Shown: positions 52,500 to 62,520, counted from the stretch's first letter. The stretch: DNA of 64,000 nt from Anodontia alba (GCA_964016985.1 OZ024827.1:16249374-16313373); one strand, 5' to 3'. The notes: generated from the sequence alone by a model not told the origin. A program made the numbers and translations.

Positions 52500-54540
52500 G
52501 TGTAGGATGAGTTGCGGACACAAGGTACCCACTACCTATACACTTTGATAGCAGCTGAGCTGAAAAAAGTGACTTAGTTCAAAACGCCGAAACATTGATA
52601 AAAATTAATCTAAAAATAAAAGCCCGTTGAGGGCAAGTATCCCCGACATCATAGCTTTGTCAGTAAAGGGTTGTGACTTTTAAATCTGTATGATAGGAGG
52701 ATAACCCCAAAACAACACGCACACCTTCAGACTTTGCAGAACAAATATGCATAGTTTCAAAATGATTACTAGAAATTCTAGGCGGAGTTGCGCCCACAAG
52801 GTATGTATTCCAATACTAATTGGACTTGGAAAAAACTTAGTCAAAACAGTGGAAAAAGTTGATAAAAATAATAACCCCAAAACCACCCACACATCTTCAG
52901 ACCATGTATAGAACAAAAATGCATAGTCTAAAAATGATAGGTGGAAAACTGTAGGGTGAGTTGCACCCACAAGGTATCTATTCAAATACTAATCGGACCT
53001 GAAAAAACGTCGAAAAAGTGGAAAAAGTTGATAAAAATGATGGAAGGATAACCCCAAAAGCACTTGCACATCTTCAGACCATGACAAAATCACCTGCAAA
53101 GTTTCGAAACGTTTGGTATAAAACTGTAAGAGAAGTTGCGCCCACAAGCTACCCACGTCATTGTGTCACAACTAAAAAAAAACTGTGTTGAAAAAAAGCA
53201 AACTGTTAAAAAAATATGACGGCCGTCATATTTTTTTAACAGTTTGCTTTTTTTCAACACAGTTTCCAAAGCCACATGCACATGTTCAGATCATGTAGAA
53301 TAAATATGCATGGTTTCTAAATGATCTGTGGTAAAGTCTAGGAGGAGTTGCGTCCACAAGCTATCTATTCCAATACTACCGGTAATCGGACCTGGAAAAA
53401 ACTAAGTCAAAAACGTTGATTAAAAATAATAGGAGGCTAACCCCCAAACCACATGCGCATCTTCAGACTATATAGAATAAGTACGCATAGTTTCAAAATG
53501 ATCGGTGAAAAACTCTAGGAGTAGTTGCACCAACAAGGTATCTATTCTAATAGTAACTGAACCTGGAAAAAAATAAGTCTAATAAAAACGTTAAACTATA
53601 ATGCCCTGCCATTATCGTGTCGCGGGCAGATAACTCTGTCAAACATTTGCGAATTTTGCCCATTAGCAATCCCAAACCAGATCTCCTTCTTATCAATGCG
53701 TGTACCAAGTTTAGTTAAAATACCTTGAAATTTACTCAAGTTATCGTCCGGAAACGAAAATATGGGCGTGTCTTGGGCAGATTACTCCTTCGAAATTTGT
53801 CGAAATTTGCCCATTAGCAATCCCAAACCAGATCTCAGCAATATCAATGCACATACCGAGTTTGGTGATAATCCATTGACGTTTACTCCAGTTATCATCT
53901 GGAAATGAAAATATGGGCGTGTCTCGGGCAAATAACTCCGTCAAAATTTGACGAACCAGATCTCCACAATATCAATGCACATACCAAATTTGGCGAAAAT
54001 CCATTGATGTTTACTCAAGTTATCATCCGGAAACGAAATACGGACGGATGGACGGACGGACAGATACACGGACGTCCAACGTGAAACCATAATATCCCGC
54101 CACTATCGTGTGGCGGGGTATAAAAAAGTAGAAAAAAAGTTGATAAAAATAACGGGAGGATAACCCCAAAACCACATGCACATCTTCAGACCATGTAGAA
54201 CAAGTATGAATAGTTTCAAAATGATCGGTGGAAAACTCTAGGATGAGTTGCACCCACAATGTATCTATTCTAATAGAAATCTGACGATGTTGAAAAAGTG
54301 GAAAAAGTTGATAAAAAATAACAGGAGGATAATCCCAAAAGCACATGCACATCTTCAGACCATGACAAAAACATCTGCAAAGTTTCAAAAAGATCAGTAA
54401 AAACCTGAAAGAGGAGTAGTGTCCATGCACAAGCCACCCATCTCATTGCGTCTACAGACGGACGGAATCTCGTTCGGAAGGACGGACGAACGGACGAACC
54501 CAATTTAATAGTCCCCTTCGACTAACGTTGGTGGACAAAC
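52500..54540. repeat. Tandem array of about 175-bp units
   Basis: Landmarks 'ctaggaggagttgcgcccac', 'aaggtatctattccaatact', 'ggataaccccaaaaccacat' and 'cacatcttcagaccatgta' recur near 52503, 52785, 52955, 53128, 53342, 53520, 54243 and 54415. At 53168-53262 one unit is replaced by a palindrome around 'aaaaaaatatgacggccgtc'. It ends in 'ggacggacgaacggacgaa' and 'gtccccttcgactaacg'. Not coding. Confidence 0.9.
53585..54122. mobile_element. Element with three tandem units and hairpin ends, inside the 175-bp array
   Basis: Starts 'aaactataatgccctgcc' with the hairpin CCTGCCATTATCGTGTCGCGGG, contains three units of 155-170 bp ('gggcgtgtctcgggcagata', 'caatatcaatgcacatacca', 'actcaagttatcatccgga'), then 'acggacggatggacggacgg' and a final 'cccgccactatcgtgtggcggg' hairpin. 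A direct, not inverted, terminal hairpin with GACG iterations is a pattern widespread in molluscs; a Helitron-like origin is possible but not shown. Confidence 0.75.
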
Positions 54541-54817
54541 TATATCTAAATAACATGCTCATCTTCAGAACATGAAAAAAAAAATGAAAAAAAAAAAAAA
54601 GTTTATATAGTTTCAAAGCGATCGCCATAAAACTGTAGAAAATTTTAAAGACGCGAGGTACATACTGTCAGAGGGTGCGGAGCTATGCACTGCGCATCAC
54701 TAACCACTGAAAGCCGAATATCATGTCCCCTCGCTTTTCTTCGAAAAGGCGGTGTCTGTGTGGCGGGGTGGGGGACAACAAACTTACCAACTCTGTATGA
54801 TGAAACCTGGAAACAAC
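54541..54817. other. No gene seen
   Basis: A-rich at 54577-54600; otherwise unassigned. Confidence 0.4.
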
Positions 54818-54926
54818 CCAGCTAGCATTCTTTATAAATCTACAGCGGGCCGTTATCGGTCCGTCAGCTACCCTGACGGGCCGATAACGGCCCGCTGTAG
54901 ATTTATAAAGAATGCTTTCTGGGAAT
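54818..54926. mobile_element. Family G palindrome, copy 4, best copy
   Basis: 'agcattctttataaatctac' to 'gtagatttataaagaatgct' with arms of 'gggccgttatcggtccgtca'; only a couple of mismatches in about 100 bp. Outer CCCAGCT and TTCTGGGA. Confidence 0.95.
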
Positions 54927-55111
54927 GATAAAGGCTTGACAACAGACTGAACGTCAAAGGAAAAGAAAATCACAAACTGTAGTACAACGACAAGAGAAAA
55001 AAAGGGCACAAACCTTCTGTAACCGAATTAGCTAGGAGTTAGGCGTCATGAAGTCAGCACCAAAAATATTTTTTTTTAAAAAGGGTAACAAATTTCTTAT
55101 CCTTGTTTCGG
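54927..55111. other. No gene seen
   Basis: Spacer before a run of four TTAA-type elements. Confidence 0.4.
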
Positions 55112-55314
55112 TTAACCCTTTCAGACCAAAACAGATATCTTTGCAAACAGTCAGATCCAGATAAGACAGCTCATAACAAACCGTCTCATCAGGATCTACA
55201 CCGTTTGCCATCCTGTTTTTTGGTTTTTGACTGACACCCCCATTTGCAACATGGAGGTGTCCAAATACAAAGCTGGAAAAGGCCACTTCAGAAACTTAGG
55301 GGCAAAAGAGTTAA
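55112..55314. mobile_element. TTAA-bounded MITE, GATGAGACGG type
   Basis: TTAACCCTTTCAGACCAAAA to TTAGGGGCAAAAGAGTTAA. Core 55146-55208; 'gactgacacccccatttgca' and 'ggaggtgtccaaatac' follow in the right arm. Confidence 0.85.
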
Positions 55315-55349
55315 CCCCTGGGTTAACAACTAAGCTAATAATATTTTTG

Positions 55350-55558
55350 AACAGGCCTTTCAGCCCTGTAGACCAAAACAGATACCCATTGCAAATGGCG
55401 TAGATCCAGATGAGATGGCTCGCAATGAGCCGTCTCATCAGGATATACACTGCCGTTTTGTTTTTGGCTTAAGACTGGCACCCCAATTTGCAACAGTGGA
55501 CATGTCCAGATTTAAAGTTGGAAGAGGCCACTTCAGAAACTTAGGAGTGAAAGGGTAA
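55350..55558. mobile_element. TTAA-type MITE, second copy in the cluster
   Basis: 'cctttcagccctgtagacca' at the left, 'ttaggagtgaaagggtaa' at the right. Core 55390-55455 palindrome around 'gatggctcgcaatgagccgt'. Confidence 0.8.
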
Positions 55559-55689
55559 ATTGACCAAAACGGGTTTTGGCCAGTTAGAAACATCCTCGAA
55601 GATGATATTTGTTTGTTTGTCAATATTTTAACTAAGTTGTTGTCATGGCTAAATTAGTTGTCTGCTCTACATCATGATGTTGTGACTTT

Positions 55690-55917
55690 ATAATAGGCTT
55701 TTGCAAACAGCGTAGATCCAGATGAGACGGCTCAATACGAGCCGTCTCATCTTGTTCTACGCTGTTTGAAATTCAGTATTTCAACTTTACATATAAAATT
55801 CTTTCCAAGCGGTAATTTGTTAAAAAAAAAAGTAAAAAAAAAAACAAACAAAAAAAAACAAACAAAAAAAAAAACAGACGACAAATGTAGTCTGAAATTT
55901 GGCACCGAAAGGGTTAA
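55690..55917. mobile_element. TTAA-type MITE, third copy, left end unclear
   Basis: Core 55703-55768 'gcaaacagcgtagatccaga' / 'ttctacgctgtttg', right end 'ttggcaccgaaagggttaa'. An A/C-rich low-complexity block (55820-55875) has expanded in the right arm. Confidence 0.7.
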
Positions 55918-56007
55918 TTAAACAAAAACATGTCATTAGCTTTATGCCATCATTATTTCTATTTGTACAAATACATATTGTGACACGCTCACAAATCACT
56001 AACGAAT

Positions 56008-56205
56008 AAACCTTTCTGCCTTGCAGACCAAACCAGATACCTGTGTAAATAGTGCAGATCCTGATGAGACGGTCTCATCAGGATCTGCACTCCTTGTTAT
56101 TCTGTGTTTTTGATTTTTGACTGACATCCCTATTTGCAACAATGGACATGTCCAAATTCACTGATGGAAAAGTCCATTTCATAAACTCAGGATGGAAAGG
56201 GTTAA
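56008..56205. mobile_element. TTAA-type MITE, fourth copy
   Basis: 'cctttctgccttgcagacca' to 'aggatggaaagggttaa'. Core shortened: 'gatgagacggtctcatc' directly. Confidence 0.8.
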
Positions 56206-56349
56206 AATGTTCTGATTTAGACAACCATGATATATATATTAAATAACTGTTGACCATTCCTCGATGATCCACTATACATACTCGTTGATAGAACATACAG
56301 GTGTAAATACGTCGATCTATTCTATACAGAATTATCACAGATTACCATA

Positions 56350-56676
56350 TACAGTTGACTCTCGTTATCTCGACCTCACTTATCTCGAATAACCGCTTAT
56401 CTCGAAGTCAAAATCTGGTCCCTGCCTATACATGAAAACCTATGGAAAATATTGTAGAAAAGAGGAGAAATTGCTCCTAAGGAGCAATTTCTCCTCTTTT
56501 CCACAATATTTTCAATATATCTCTAACTTCAAAAGTTCAATTACCTATCAGTTTGTTAAATGTGGTTAATCAAATTTATTTTTCCTCAATTCTGCAAACC
56601 TGATATGTCGAACTACGGATATCTCGAAGTATTTCAGAGAGTCCCTTGGGATTCGAGATAACGAGAGTCGACTGTA
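56350..56676. mobile_element. Family I: TA-bounded, pogo/Tc1-like MITE, copy 2
   Basis: TACAGTTGACTCTCGTTATC and ATAACGAGAGTCGACTGTA ends; core 56447-56513 'aagaggagaaattgctccta' / 'aggagcaatttctcctctt'. Confidence 0.92.
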
Positions 56677-56736
56677 ATTATAGCAGTATTACTGCTTCAT
56701 TGTAAGCTTAAAATTACGTACTCGTTCAAAAAAGCT

Positions 56737-56928
56737 TTGGATCATTTACAGTTTTTATGCCTTGTTGAGTTGTTCGCTCTTCAAACACAAATAATTGAAC
56801 AGATTACGTCTTCTCATTTTATTCCTGATCCGAAACAAACAAAATTTAAATTCAGTGGTAACACTGATCACCTTTCAGTATCCATTGATCTCTACAGAAA
56901 TCGTCAAAAATTTCTCAAAAGTCAATAA
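56737..56928 (+). other. Unassigned open frame, 63 codons
   Basis: The translated frame (MDHLQFLCLVELFALQTQII..., ending FLKSQ) has normal amino-acid composition and no low-complexity, unlike most short frames here. I do not recognise it. It could be an exon, a retroposed fragment or chance. No splice signals were chosen. Confidence 0.2.
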
Positions 56929-57230
56929 CTGACAAGGAGACTAGTTTCCGGATTGTCTGTTAAGAAATTCAGGTTCATTCTTCCCTCGGGAACCGCCGAA
57001 TGTCTTGCAGCATGCTGCTTGTATCTAGTCGTGTCGATACATCCCTTCCAAATCCAAATATGCTCGATCTGTATACGATAAATCTTGGCTGCGTTCAGTA
57101 TTGCAAATCGCGTGCGCGTTTTTTTTTTTGTTTTTTTTTTTCAAAAAAAAATTTTGCAACTTCGGAACGGTTATTGTATAAAATCCGTCTTACGTTAATA
57201 AGCGTTATTCTCGTTGAAAAGATTTGATAT

Positions 57231-58330
57231 TAGATCGAATAAATAAACGTTATTAGGGATCGAATACATAATATCAACCCAGTCAACATTTCCATATTTT
57301 TGTTAAGAACAAGCATACGAACTTTTTATTCGCACCGGCCGCCATAGTTTGTGGATATTCGCTACACTCCGCTGAAAACTGTCACAACTGAACGGAAAGT
57401 TTGCTTTTGTTTGCGAGTGACCACAAACGTCTCGGTTACTGAACGCGGTCCTAGGGGCTGGAGACATGGCATGCCAGATCAGTTTGTTCACATTGTTCGC
57501 ACGGAAAAAAGTCATCGACGGTGTAACTGGGTCAACGACTGACATCTGGCGCAGAAACGGAAACACATGTGGAGTTGGAACTTCGCTGATGTAACGTTGT
57601 CCATTCAAGTGTCCTTCAATGCTCTTACAAAGACCAGGGCCCAGTGGTTCAAAACTAACGATGTCCTTAGTTAACGTACCGTTAAAACATTGATCATTAA
57701 ATATGGCATATATGCTAATATTTTTGCTGAAAAAATATGAGTAACTTTTGCTTTCAGCAAAAATAAGTGTGATTAATAGATCTAGGATAAATAAACGTTA
57801 TTAGGGATCGAATACATAATATCAACCCAGTCAACATTTCCATATTTTTGTTAAGAACAAGCATACGAACTTTTTATTCGCACCGGCCGCCATAGTTTGT
57901 GGATATTCGCTACACTCCGCTGAAAACTGTCACAACTGAACGGAAAGTTTGCTTTTGTTTGCGAGTGACCACAAACGTCTCGGTTACTGAACGCGGTCCT
58001 AGGGGCTGGAGACATGGCATGCCAGATCAGTTTGTTCACATTGTTCGCACGGAAAAAAGTCATCGACGGTGTAACTGGGTCAACGACTGACATCTGGCGC
58101 AGAAACGGAAACACATGTGGAGTTGGAACTTCGCTGATGTAACGTTGTCCATTCAAGTGTCCTTCAATGCTCTTACAAAGACCAGGGCCTAGTGGTTCAA
58201 AACTAACGATGTCCTTAGTTAACGTACCGTTAAAACATTGATCATTAAATATGGCATATATGCTAATATTTTTGCTGAAAAAATATGAGTAACTTTTGCT
58301 TTCAGCAAAAATAAGTGTGATTAATAGATC
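57231..58330. repeat. Nearly identical 548-bp tandem duplication with a Tc1-like transposase fragment
   Basis: 57235-57782 and 57783-58330 align with a constant offset of 548 bp and virtually no differences (a C/T at 'agggcc[c/t]agtgg' is one). Each unit carries, on the minus strand, 101 residues starting NGQRYISEV.TPHVFPFLRQ and including LIWHAMSPAP, matching parts of Tc1-family transposases (NGQRY..V..PHV and W.A.SPD.SPIE) with the catalytic block between them missing. Each also carries the left part of a family J element. Confidence 0.93.
57303..57608 (-). pseudogene. Tc1-like transposase fragment, copy 1
   Basis: NGQRYISEVPTPHVFPFLRQ then 'VTPSMTFFRANNVNKLIW', where the DNARPH catalytic segment should be, then HAMSPAP. 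The frame continues into unrelated residues. An internal deletion and loss of the catalytic aspartate make it non-functional. Confidence 0.75.
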
Positions 58331-58360
58331 TAGAACAGTTTCTGGCGAAAGAATATGCAC
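57851..58360 (-). pseudogene. Tc1-like transposase fragment, copy 2
   Basis: Same as copy 1; the open frame is longer (169 codons) only because family J and SINE sequence upstream happens to be open. Confidence 0.75.
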
Positions 58361-58545
58361 AATACTGGTTAACCGCTTAGAGGACTAAGCCTGCCCAATA
58401 AACGTGTGGTTAGGTAAACTGACCGCGCTCAACATGACCCCACTGGGTTGACTGGGCCGTAAAACCTCAACACAAACAAATACTAGAACAGTTAACATTT
58501 TAACCACTAACGAGCTCGTTAATCTAACGATGCTTTGAACAACTG
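58195..58545. mobile_element. Family J element split by a SINE
   Basis: Left end 'cctagtggttcaaaactaac', right end 'gctttgaacaactgggccc'. The right half is present only after the second unit of the 548-bp duplication, so the duplication break lies inside this element. Confidence 0.85.
58341..58482 (+). mobile_element. 5'-truncated SINE with 11-bp target duplication
   Basis: CTAGAACAGTT at 58330-58340 and 58483-58493. The insert begins 'tctggcgaaagaatatgcac' and ends 'aacctcaacacaaacaaat'. Shared CAGTT could be partly SINE-derived, so the duplication is 6-11 bp. Confidence 0.9.
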
Positions 58546-58719
58546 GGCCCAGGTCTGGCTTATCAGTCGCTGAATCTCCGGCTCATACGTACCAAAGACT
58601 CTTGAAAGGCTTCCTTCAAGATCAGCATGGATTTTGCGTAGTGCTGACTTAATACGCACATTACGCATAGCATGTTCGTAACATGCATAAGAAAAACATT
58701 TGCAACAAAGAAACACCAT
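58519..58719 (-). other. Unassigned open frame, 66 codons
   Basis: Minus strand, includes NVRIKSALRKIHADLEGSLS and RVFGTYEPEIQRLISQTWAQ, of ordinary composition. Not recognised. It overlaps the right end of family J. Could be an exon or an old transposon fragment. Confidence 0.2.
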
Positions 58720-58752
58720 CTAATATAAAATACTTTGCTTCTTTACCATAGG

Positions 58753-58816
58753 TGCTGCTCTTAAAGGAAAGAATTTGCCCCCTCTTTGGGAGCAAATTCT
58801 TTCCTTTAGGAGCAGC
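58753..58816. mobile_element. Family H palindrome
   Basis: 'gctgctcttaaaggaaagaa' / 'ttctttcctttaggagcagc' with tip 'gccccctctttgggagc'. Confidence 0.88.
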
Positions 58817-59138
58817 TTCTGTTTTGGAAGCGATTCTAGGGAGAAGTTTTCAAGACCTTTTTCCCTGTGTGTGAATAAAAATAAATCCGTTCTGGTCACG
58901 CCACTGGTATGGCCCAAACTTGTCGCTCACTGCGTCGTTTCGGGATTTGGGTCAGTATATTTTGCCCCAATGCGATGTTCTGAGATCCGTTTTCACGTGG
59001 GCAGGTCTAAATTTGGTCATCAAAGTCAGTTTGACAAAGAATAGATTTGATATCAACATACCTTAAGTGGATAATAATTAAAGATAGGTGAATTGTTTAC
59101 TGTGGAGGTGTTCCACAGATAGTCTTCTTTTTCATCAT
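58817..59138. other. No gene seen
   Basis: An 89-codon plus-strand frame starts inside the family H hairpin; no domain recognised. Confidence 0.4.
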
Positions 59139-59417
59139 CATTACGAAAACACACTTATTCAAATATGCTGAAAATTTTACCACCAAAACATGAAAAATTT
59201 CAGATAAAAAATTCAGATATTTTTTCATATTTCTGATCAAAACATAGATTGTGGGTACTCGTTAGAACCGCCTCGCCGAGGCGGTTCTAACGAGTACCCA
59301 CAATCTATGTTTTGAGCAGAAATAAGAAAATTTATGTATACCCCTGTAAACCCCAGTTTTACTATATAAAAGTGGGATTTAAGGGGGTCAAAATTATATA
59401 GGCGTGTTCTCGTGATG
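59139..59417. mobile_element. Family A foldback, copy 10
   Basis: CATTACGAAAACACACTTAT to GTGTTCTCGTGATG. Core palindrome 59239-59316 perfect apart from the middle base (CCTCGCCGAGG). Confidence 0.94.
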
Positions 59418-59891
59418 ATTGATTCCTAGGATTACAACGATATTTTTGATACGCTGTTACAACCAGGTGTGAGCCTTCTTAATTTTTTTAGGACTTTAAC
59501 ATATAATTAAGCAATAAAGTCTATTTAATTTTTACTGCCGCCAGTCGTTTTCAACGACAGTATTGAAATTATCTCCTTTCACCACAAAGAGACGCTTCTA
59601 AAGAGTACCTACAACGCACGGTTTTAAGGAGAAATAAGAAAAATAGTAAGTACCTTCACATGATGTTGCATCGACGTTGATGCGGCGTTGTGTAAATGTC
59701 ATGTGCCCGCTGAGTTGTTATCTAATGTCGTCCCGTAATGAAAACGGACATGTATGGTGTCTACATTGCTAGGCCAGTTTTCATAGTTTTGCTATTTTAT
59801 AACTATCTTTTTAAATTTTCAACCTTTTACTTTCACTTTTTTTTCACTTTTTTCGCTTGCTATATCATATGGAGTAAACACTTCTCAACTC
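59418..59891. repeat. Family B and family L fragments in unassigned sequence
   Basis: 59575-59655 keeps one arm of a family B palindrome ('gacgcttctaaagagtacct', 'aaggagaaataagaaaa'). 59662-59716 is a family L end ('gttgcatcgacgttgatgcg', 'gtcatgtgcccgctgag'). Confidence 0.65.
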
Positions 59892-60172
59892 CATTACGAA
59901 AACACGCCTATTCAAATATATAGAAAAATTTACCTCCAAAAACATAAAATTTTCGGATAAAAAAAAATCGGATATTTTTCATATTTCTGCTCAAAACATA
60001 GATTGTAGGTACTCGTTAGAACCGCCTCGCCGAGGCGGTTCTAATGAGTACCCACAATCTATGTTTTTGAGCAGAAATAAGAAAAATAATGCATACCCCT
60101 GTAAACCCCAGTTTTACTATATAAAAGTGGGGTTTAAGGGGATCAAAATTATATAGGCGCATTTTCGTGATG
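59892..60172. mobile_element. Family A foldback, copy 11
   Basis: CATTACGAAAACACGCC to GCATTTTCGTGATG; core tip CCTCGCCGAGG. Confidence 0.93.
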
Positions 60173-60859
60173 CGTTCGCTTCACTAGAGCATAAAGTCGA
60201 TCAATTGACTTTTATAATCGGAATAAACTTTCAACTGCAATAAACTTAAACTCTGAACTTAATTTCCAAATGTAACGTTGGCTTGAAAACACTTTTGAAG
60301 GAAGGTCTATCGGGACTCGAATTTTATTACGATTTCGGTTATAAATTCAGAAGGATTGTTGGTAATACTGATTTTTTCTGAACAGTTATTCTGTTTATGC
60401 CTTGTGGCCTCTTCGATCTATCCCATCTCAGTCTTAGGACAGGTTAATTTTCAGTAAAAGGTGTGTCTGATTATTATTTATTATTACCATGTTTTATAGA
60501 CTGAATACCGGTACATGCAGTGTAGACCATGATCAGGCGCCGCGTTCTGCGGCGTCTAATCATGGTCTACACTGCTTGCGACAGTCCCTTTTATGGGACG
60601 CTAGACAAAAATGAGTTACATAAATATTTACATGCGGGAGCCACATGCATGCTTGTTAACCCTTATATGGTTGAAAAATTTGCTTCTCTCCCTTTATTTG
60701 CAACGGCCTTAGACTGAATGACGACCTCTTCCTCAATCTATTTCAGAAGACTGGCGCCTGACTATTGCAATCTCTTGTCGGGCAAATCGCCGTGGGCCAA
60801 CGTCGTTTTCATTTATTCTGGCTTTTGATTTCCAATGGGCCACCTGCTTTGTTTCGTAT
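60173..60859. other. No gene seen; one ATCAGACGC-type hairpin
   Basis: 60517-60579 'gcagtgtagaccatgatcag' / 'aatcatggtctacactgc', tip 'gccgcgttctgcggc'. Remainder unassigned. Confidence 0.5.
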
Positions 60860-61047
60860 TTATTCTCTGAGCATGAATTGTGGGTGCTCATTAGAACCGC
60901 CTCGGTGAGACAGTTCTGACGGGTGCCCGCGGTCTGTTTTTTTTTTTGTTTTTTGTTTTGGTGTGGGCGATTGGGGAGGGGGGGGGAGAGGGAGCAGATA
61001 TGGAAAAAATAATGTCTAAATTATTATATAGGCATGTTTTCGTGATG
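60860..61047. mobile_element. Family A foldback relic (copy 13)
   Basis: 'gaattgtgggtgctcattag' plus 'aaccgcctcggtgagac' and a right end 'ggcatgttttcgtgatg'. The right arm between them is replaced by T- and G-rich low-complexity sequence (60938-60995). Confidence 0.75.
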
Positions 61048-61450
61048 AGCTATGTTACACAGAAGCTTATGTTTAACATTTATGTATAAATCATATTCTT
61101 GCTAGATTTAAATTTAATTCCTTGCATTGTCTGTCGTTTGGACTTCTTGCCTTGATTATGGTTAGTTTCTTCCTCATTATAGATATGCTTCTCTGTATGT
61201 GCTCCTATCTGTGCCGAATATTTAAAATAAAATTCGCCGAATATTTAAAATAAAATTCGTGTATCTTGTATCAATTTTGTGATTATCTGTGTTATGCTGT
61301 GGTGTAAAACTAGTTTAAGCTGGACGAGTGGCAAACAGAGTAGACCCTGATGATATGCCGCTTTCTGCAGCGTCCCATCTGGGTCTACACAGTTTGCTCA
61401 GGTCTGTCTGTCTAAGTACTTATGGTAAATACGGTAAGTTCATTTGTATT
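61048..61450. other. No gene seen; one ATCAGACGC-type hairpin and a short duplication
   Basis: 'cgaatatttaaaataaaatt' occurs twice in a row (61214-61258). 61329-61400 holds a decayed 'gcaaacagagtagaccctga' palindrome. Confidence 0.5.
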
Positions 61451-61730
61451 CATCACGAAAACATACCTATATAATTTTGACCCCCTTAAACCCCACTTTT
61501 ATATAGTAAAACTGGGGTTTATAGGGGTATACATTATTTTTGTTATTTCTGCTCAAAAACATAGATTGTGGGTATTCGTTAGAACCGCCTCGACGAGGCG
61601 GTTCTAACAAGTACCCACAATCTATGTTTTGAGTAGAAATATGAAAAATATCAGAATTTTTTATCAGAAAAAATGCCATTTTTTGGTGGTAAAATTTTCA
61701 GTGTATTTGAATAGGCGTGTTTTCGTAATG
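61451..61730. mobile_element. Family A foldback, copy 12
   Basis: CATCACGAAAACATACCTAT to GTGTTTTCGTAATG, reversed relative to copies 10 and 11; core tip CCTCGACGAGG. Confidence 0.93.
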
Positions 61731-62129
61731 TTCATTAAAGGTTCCGTTAGCCACGTTTTTAACATTACTTTACCTTTCTGACAGTCCTACCACAGGGACA
61801 TATAATACTTTTCCACCGTTTTAACCTATTTTAGGCTGAGACAGACTGGCTGTTCAGATTTTTAAACGCTACCAGGAACTGAGTCACATAGAGGCAGCGC
61901 AAGAAAATCCGTATTAGTTTTACTGGGCTCCTGGTTTTAGACTGAGCAAACTCCCATCCCACCATATATATTGGAAGAATCTACTTTCAATTTTAGTATG
62001 TCAGGCTATGTTATTTAGATATTCCGAGAGAAAAATGACTAAACTATTTGCAAACAGTGGAGAGCCTGATCAGACGCCGCATTAGAGCGGCGTCTGACCT
62101 GAGTTTGCCCTGTTTGCCAAATACCTGTT
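61731..62129. other. No gene seen; one ATCAGACGC-type hairpin
   Basis: 62049-62118: 'gcaaacagtggagagcctga' to 'gtttgccctgtttgcc', tip 'gccgcattagagcggc'. Confidence 0.5.
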
Positions 62130-62520
62130 TATGTCCCCGGTAGCGAAAGCGGGGACTAGCGATAGTGGGGGCATATTGTTTTTGCCCTATCTGTTTGTTG
62201 GTTTGTTGGTTGGACAACTTTAACATTGGTCATAACTTTTGAACCTTTTGAGATAGAGCCTTTATATTTGGTCTGTAGGTTCCTTGTGACAAGGGCTTCC
62301 CACTCATACAAAAAACTGACCTGTGACCTTGCCCTTGACCTGTGACCTACTTTAAAGAAAAAATTAACATTGGTCATAACTTTTTAACCGTTTCAGATAG
62401 AACCTTCATATTTGGCATGTAGGTTCCTTGTGACAAGGGCTTCCCATTCATACAAAAAAAAAAAAAAAAAAAAAAAAAATGACTTTTGACCTTGACCTTG
62501 AGCTACTTTAAAGAAAAAAC
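62130..62520. repeat. Tandem array, two units of about 150 bp, with a GC-rich start
   Basis: A start 'gtccccggtagcgaaagcgg' / 'gcgatagtgggggcatattg' is followed by two units with 'taacattggtcataactttt', 'tgtaggttccttgtgacaag' and 'ggcttcccactcatacaaaa', then 'tgaccttgcccttgacctg'. The A run 62453-62479 expanded in unit 2. This unit type is common in molluscs. Confidence 0.85.

Noticed and set aside
57851..58360. 169-codon gene
   Set aside because: The frame is a chance fusion of SINE, family J and a dead Tc1-like fragment.
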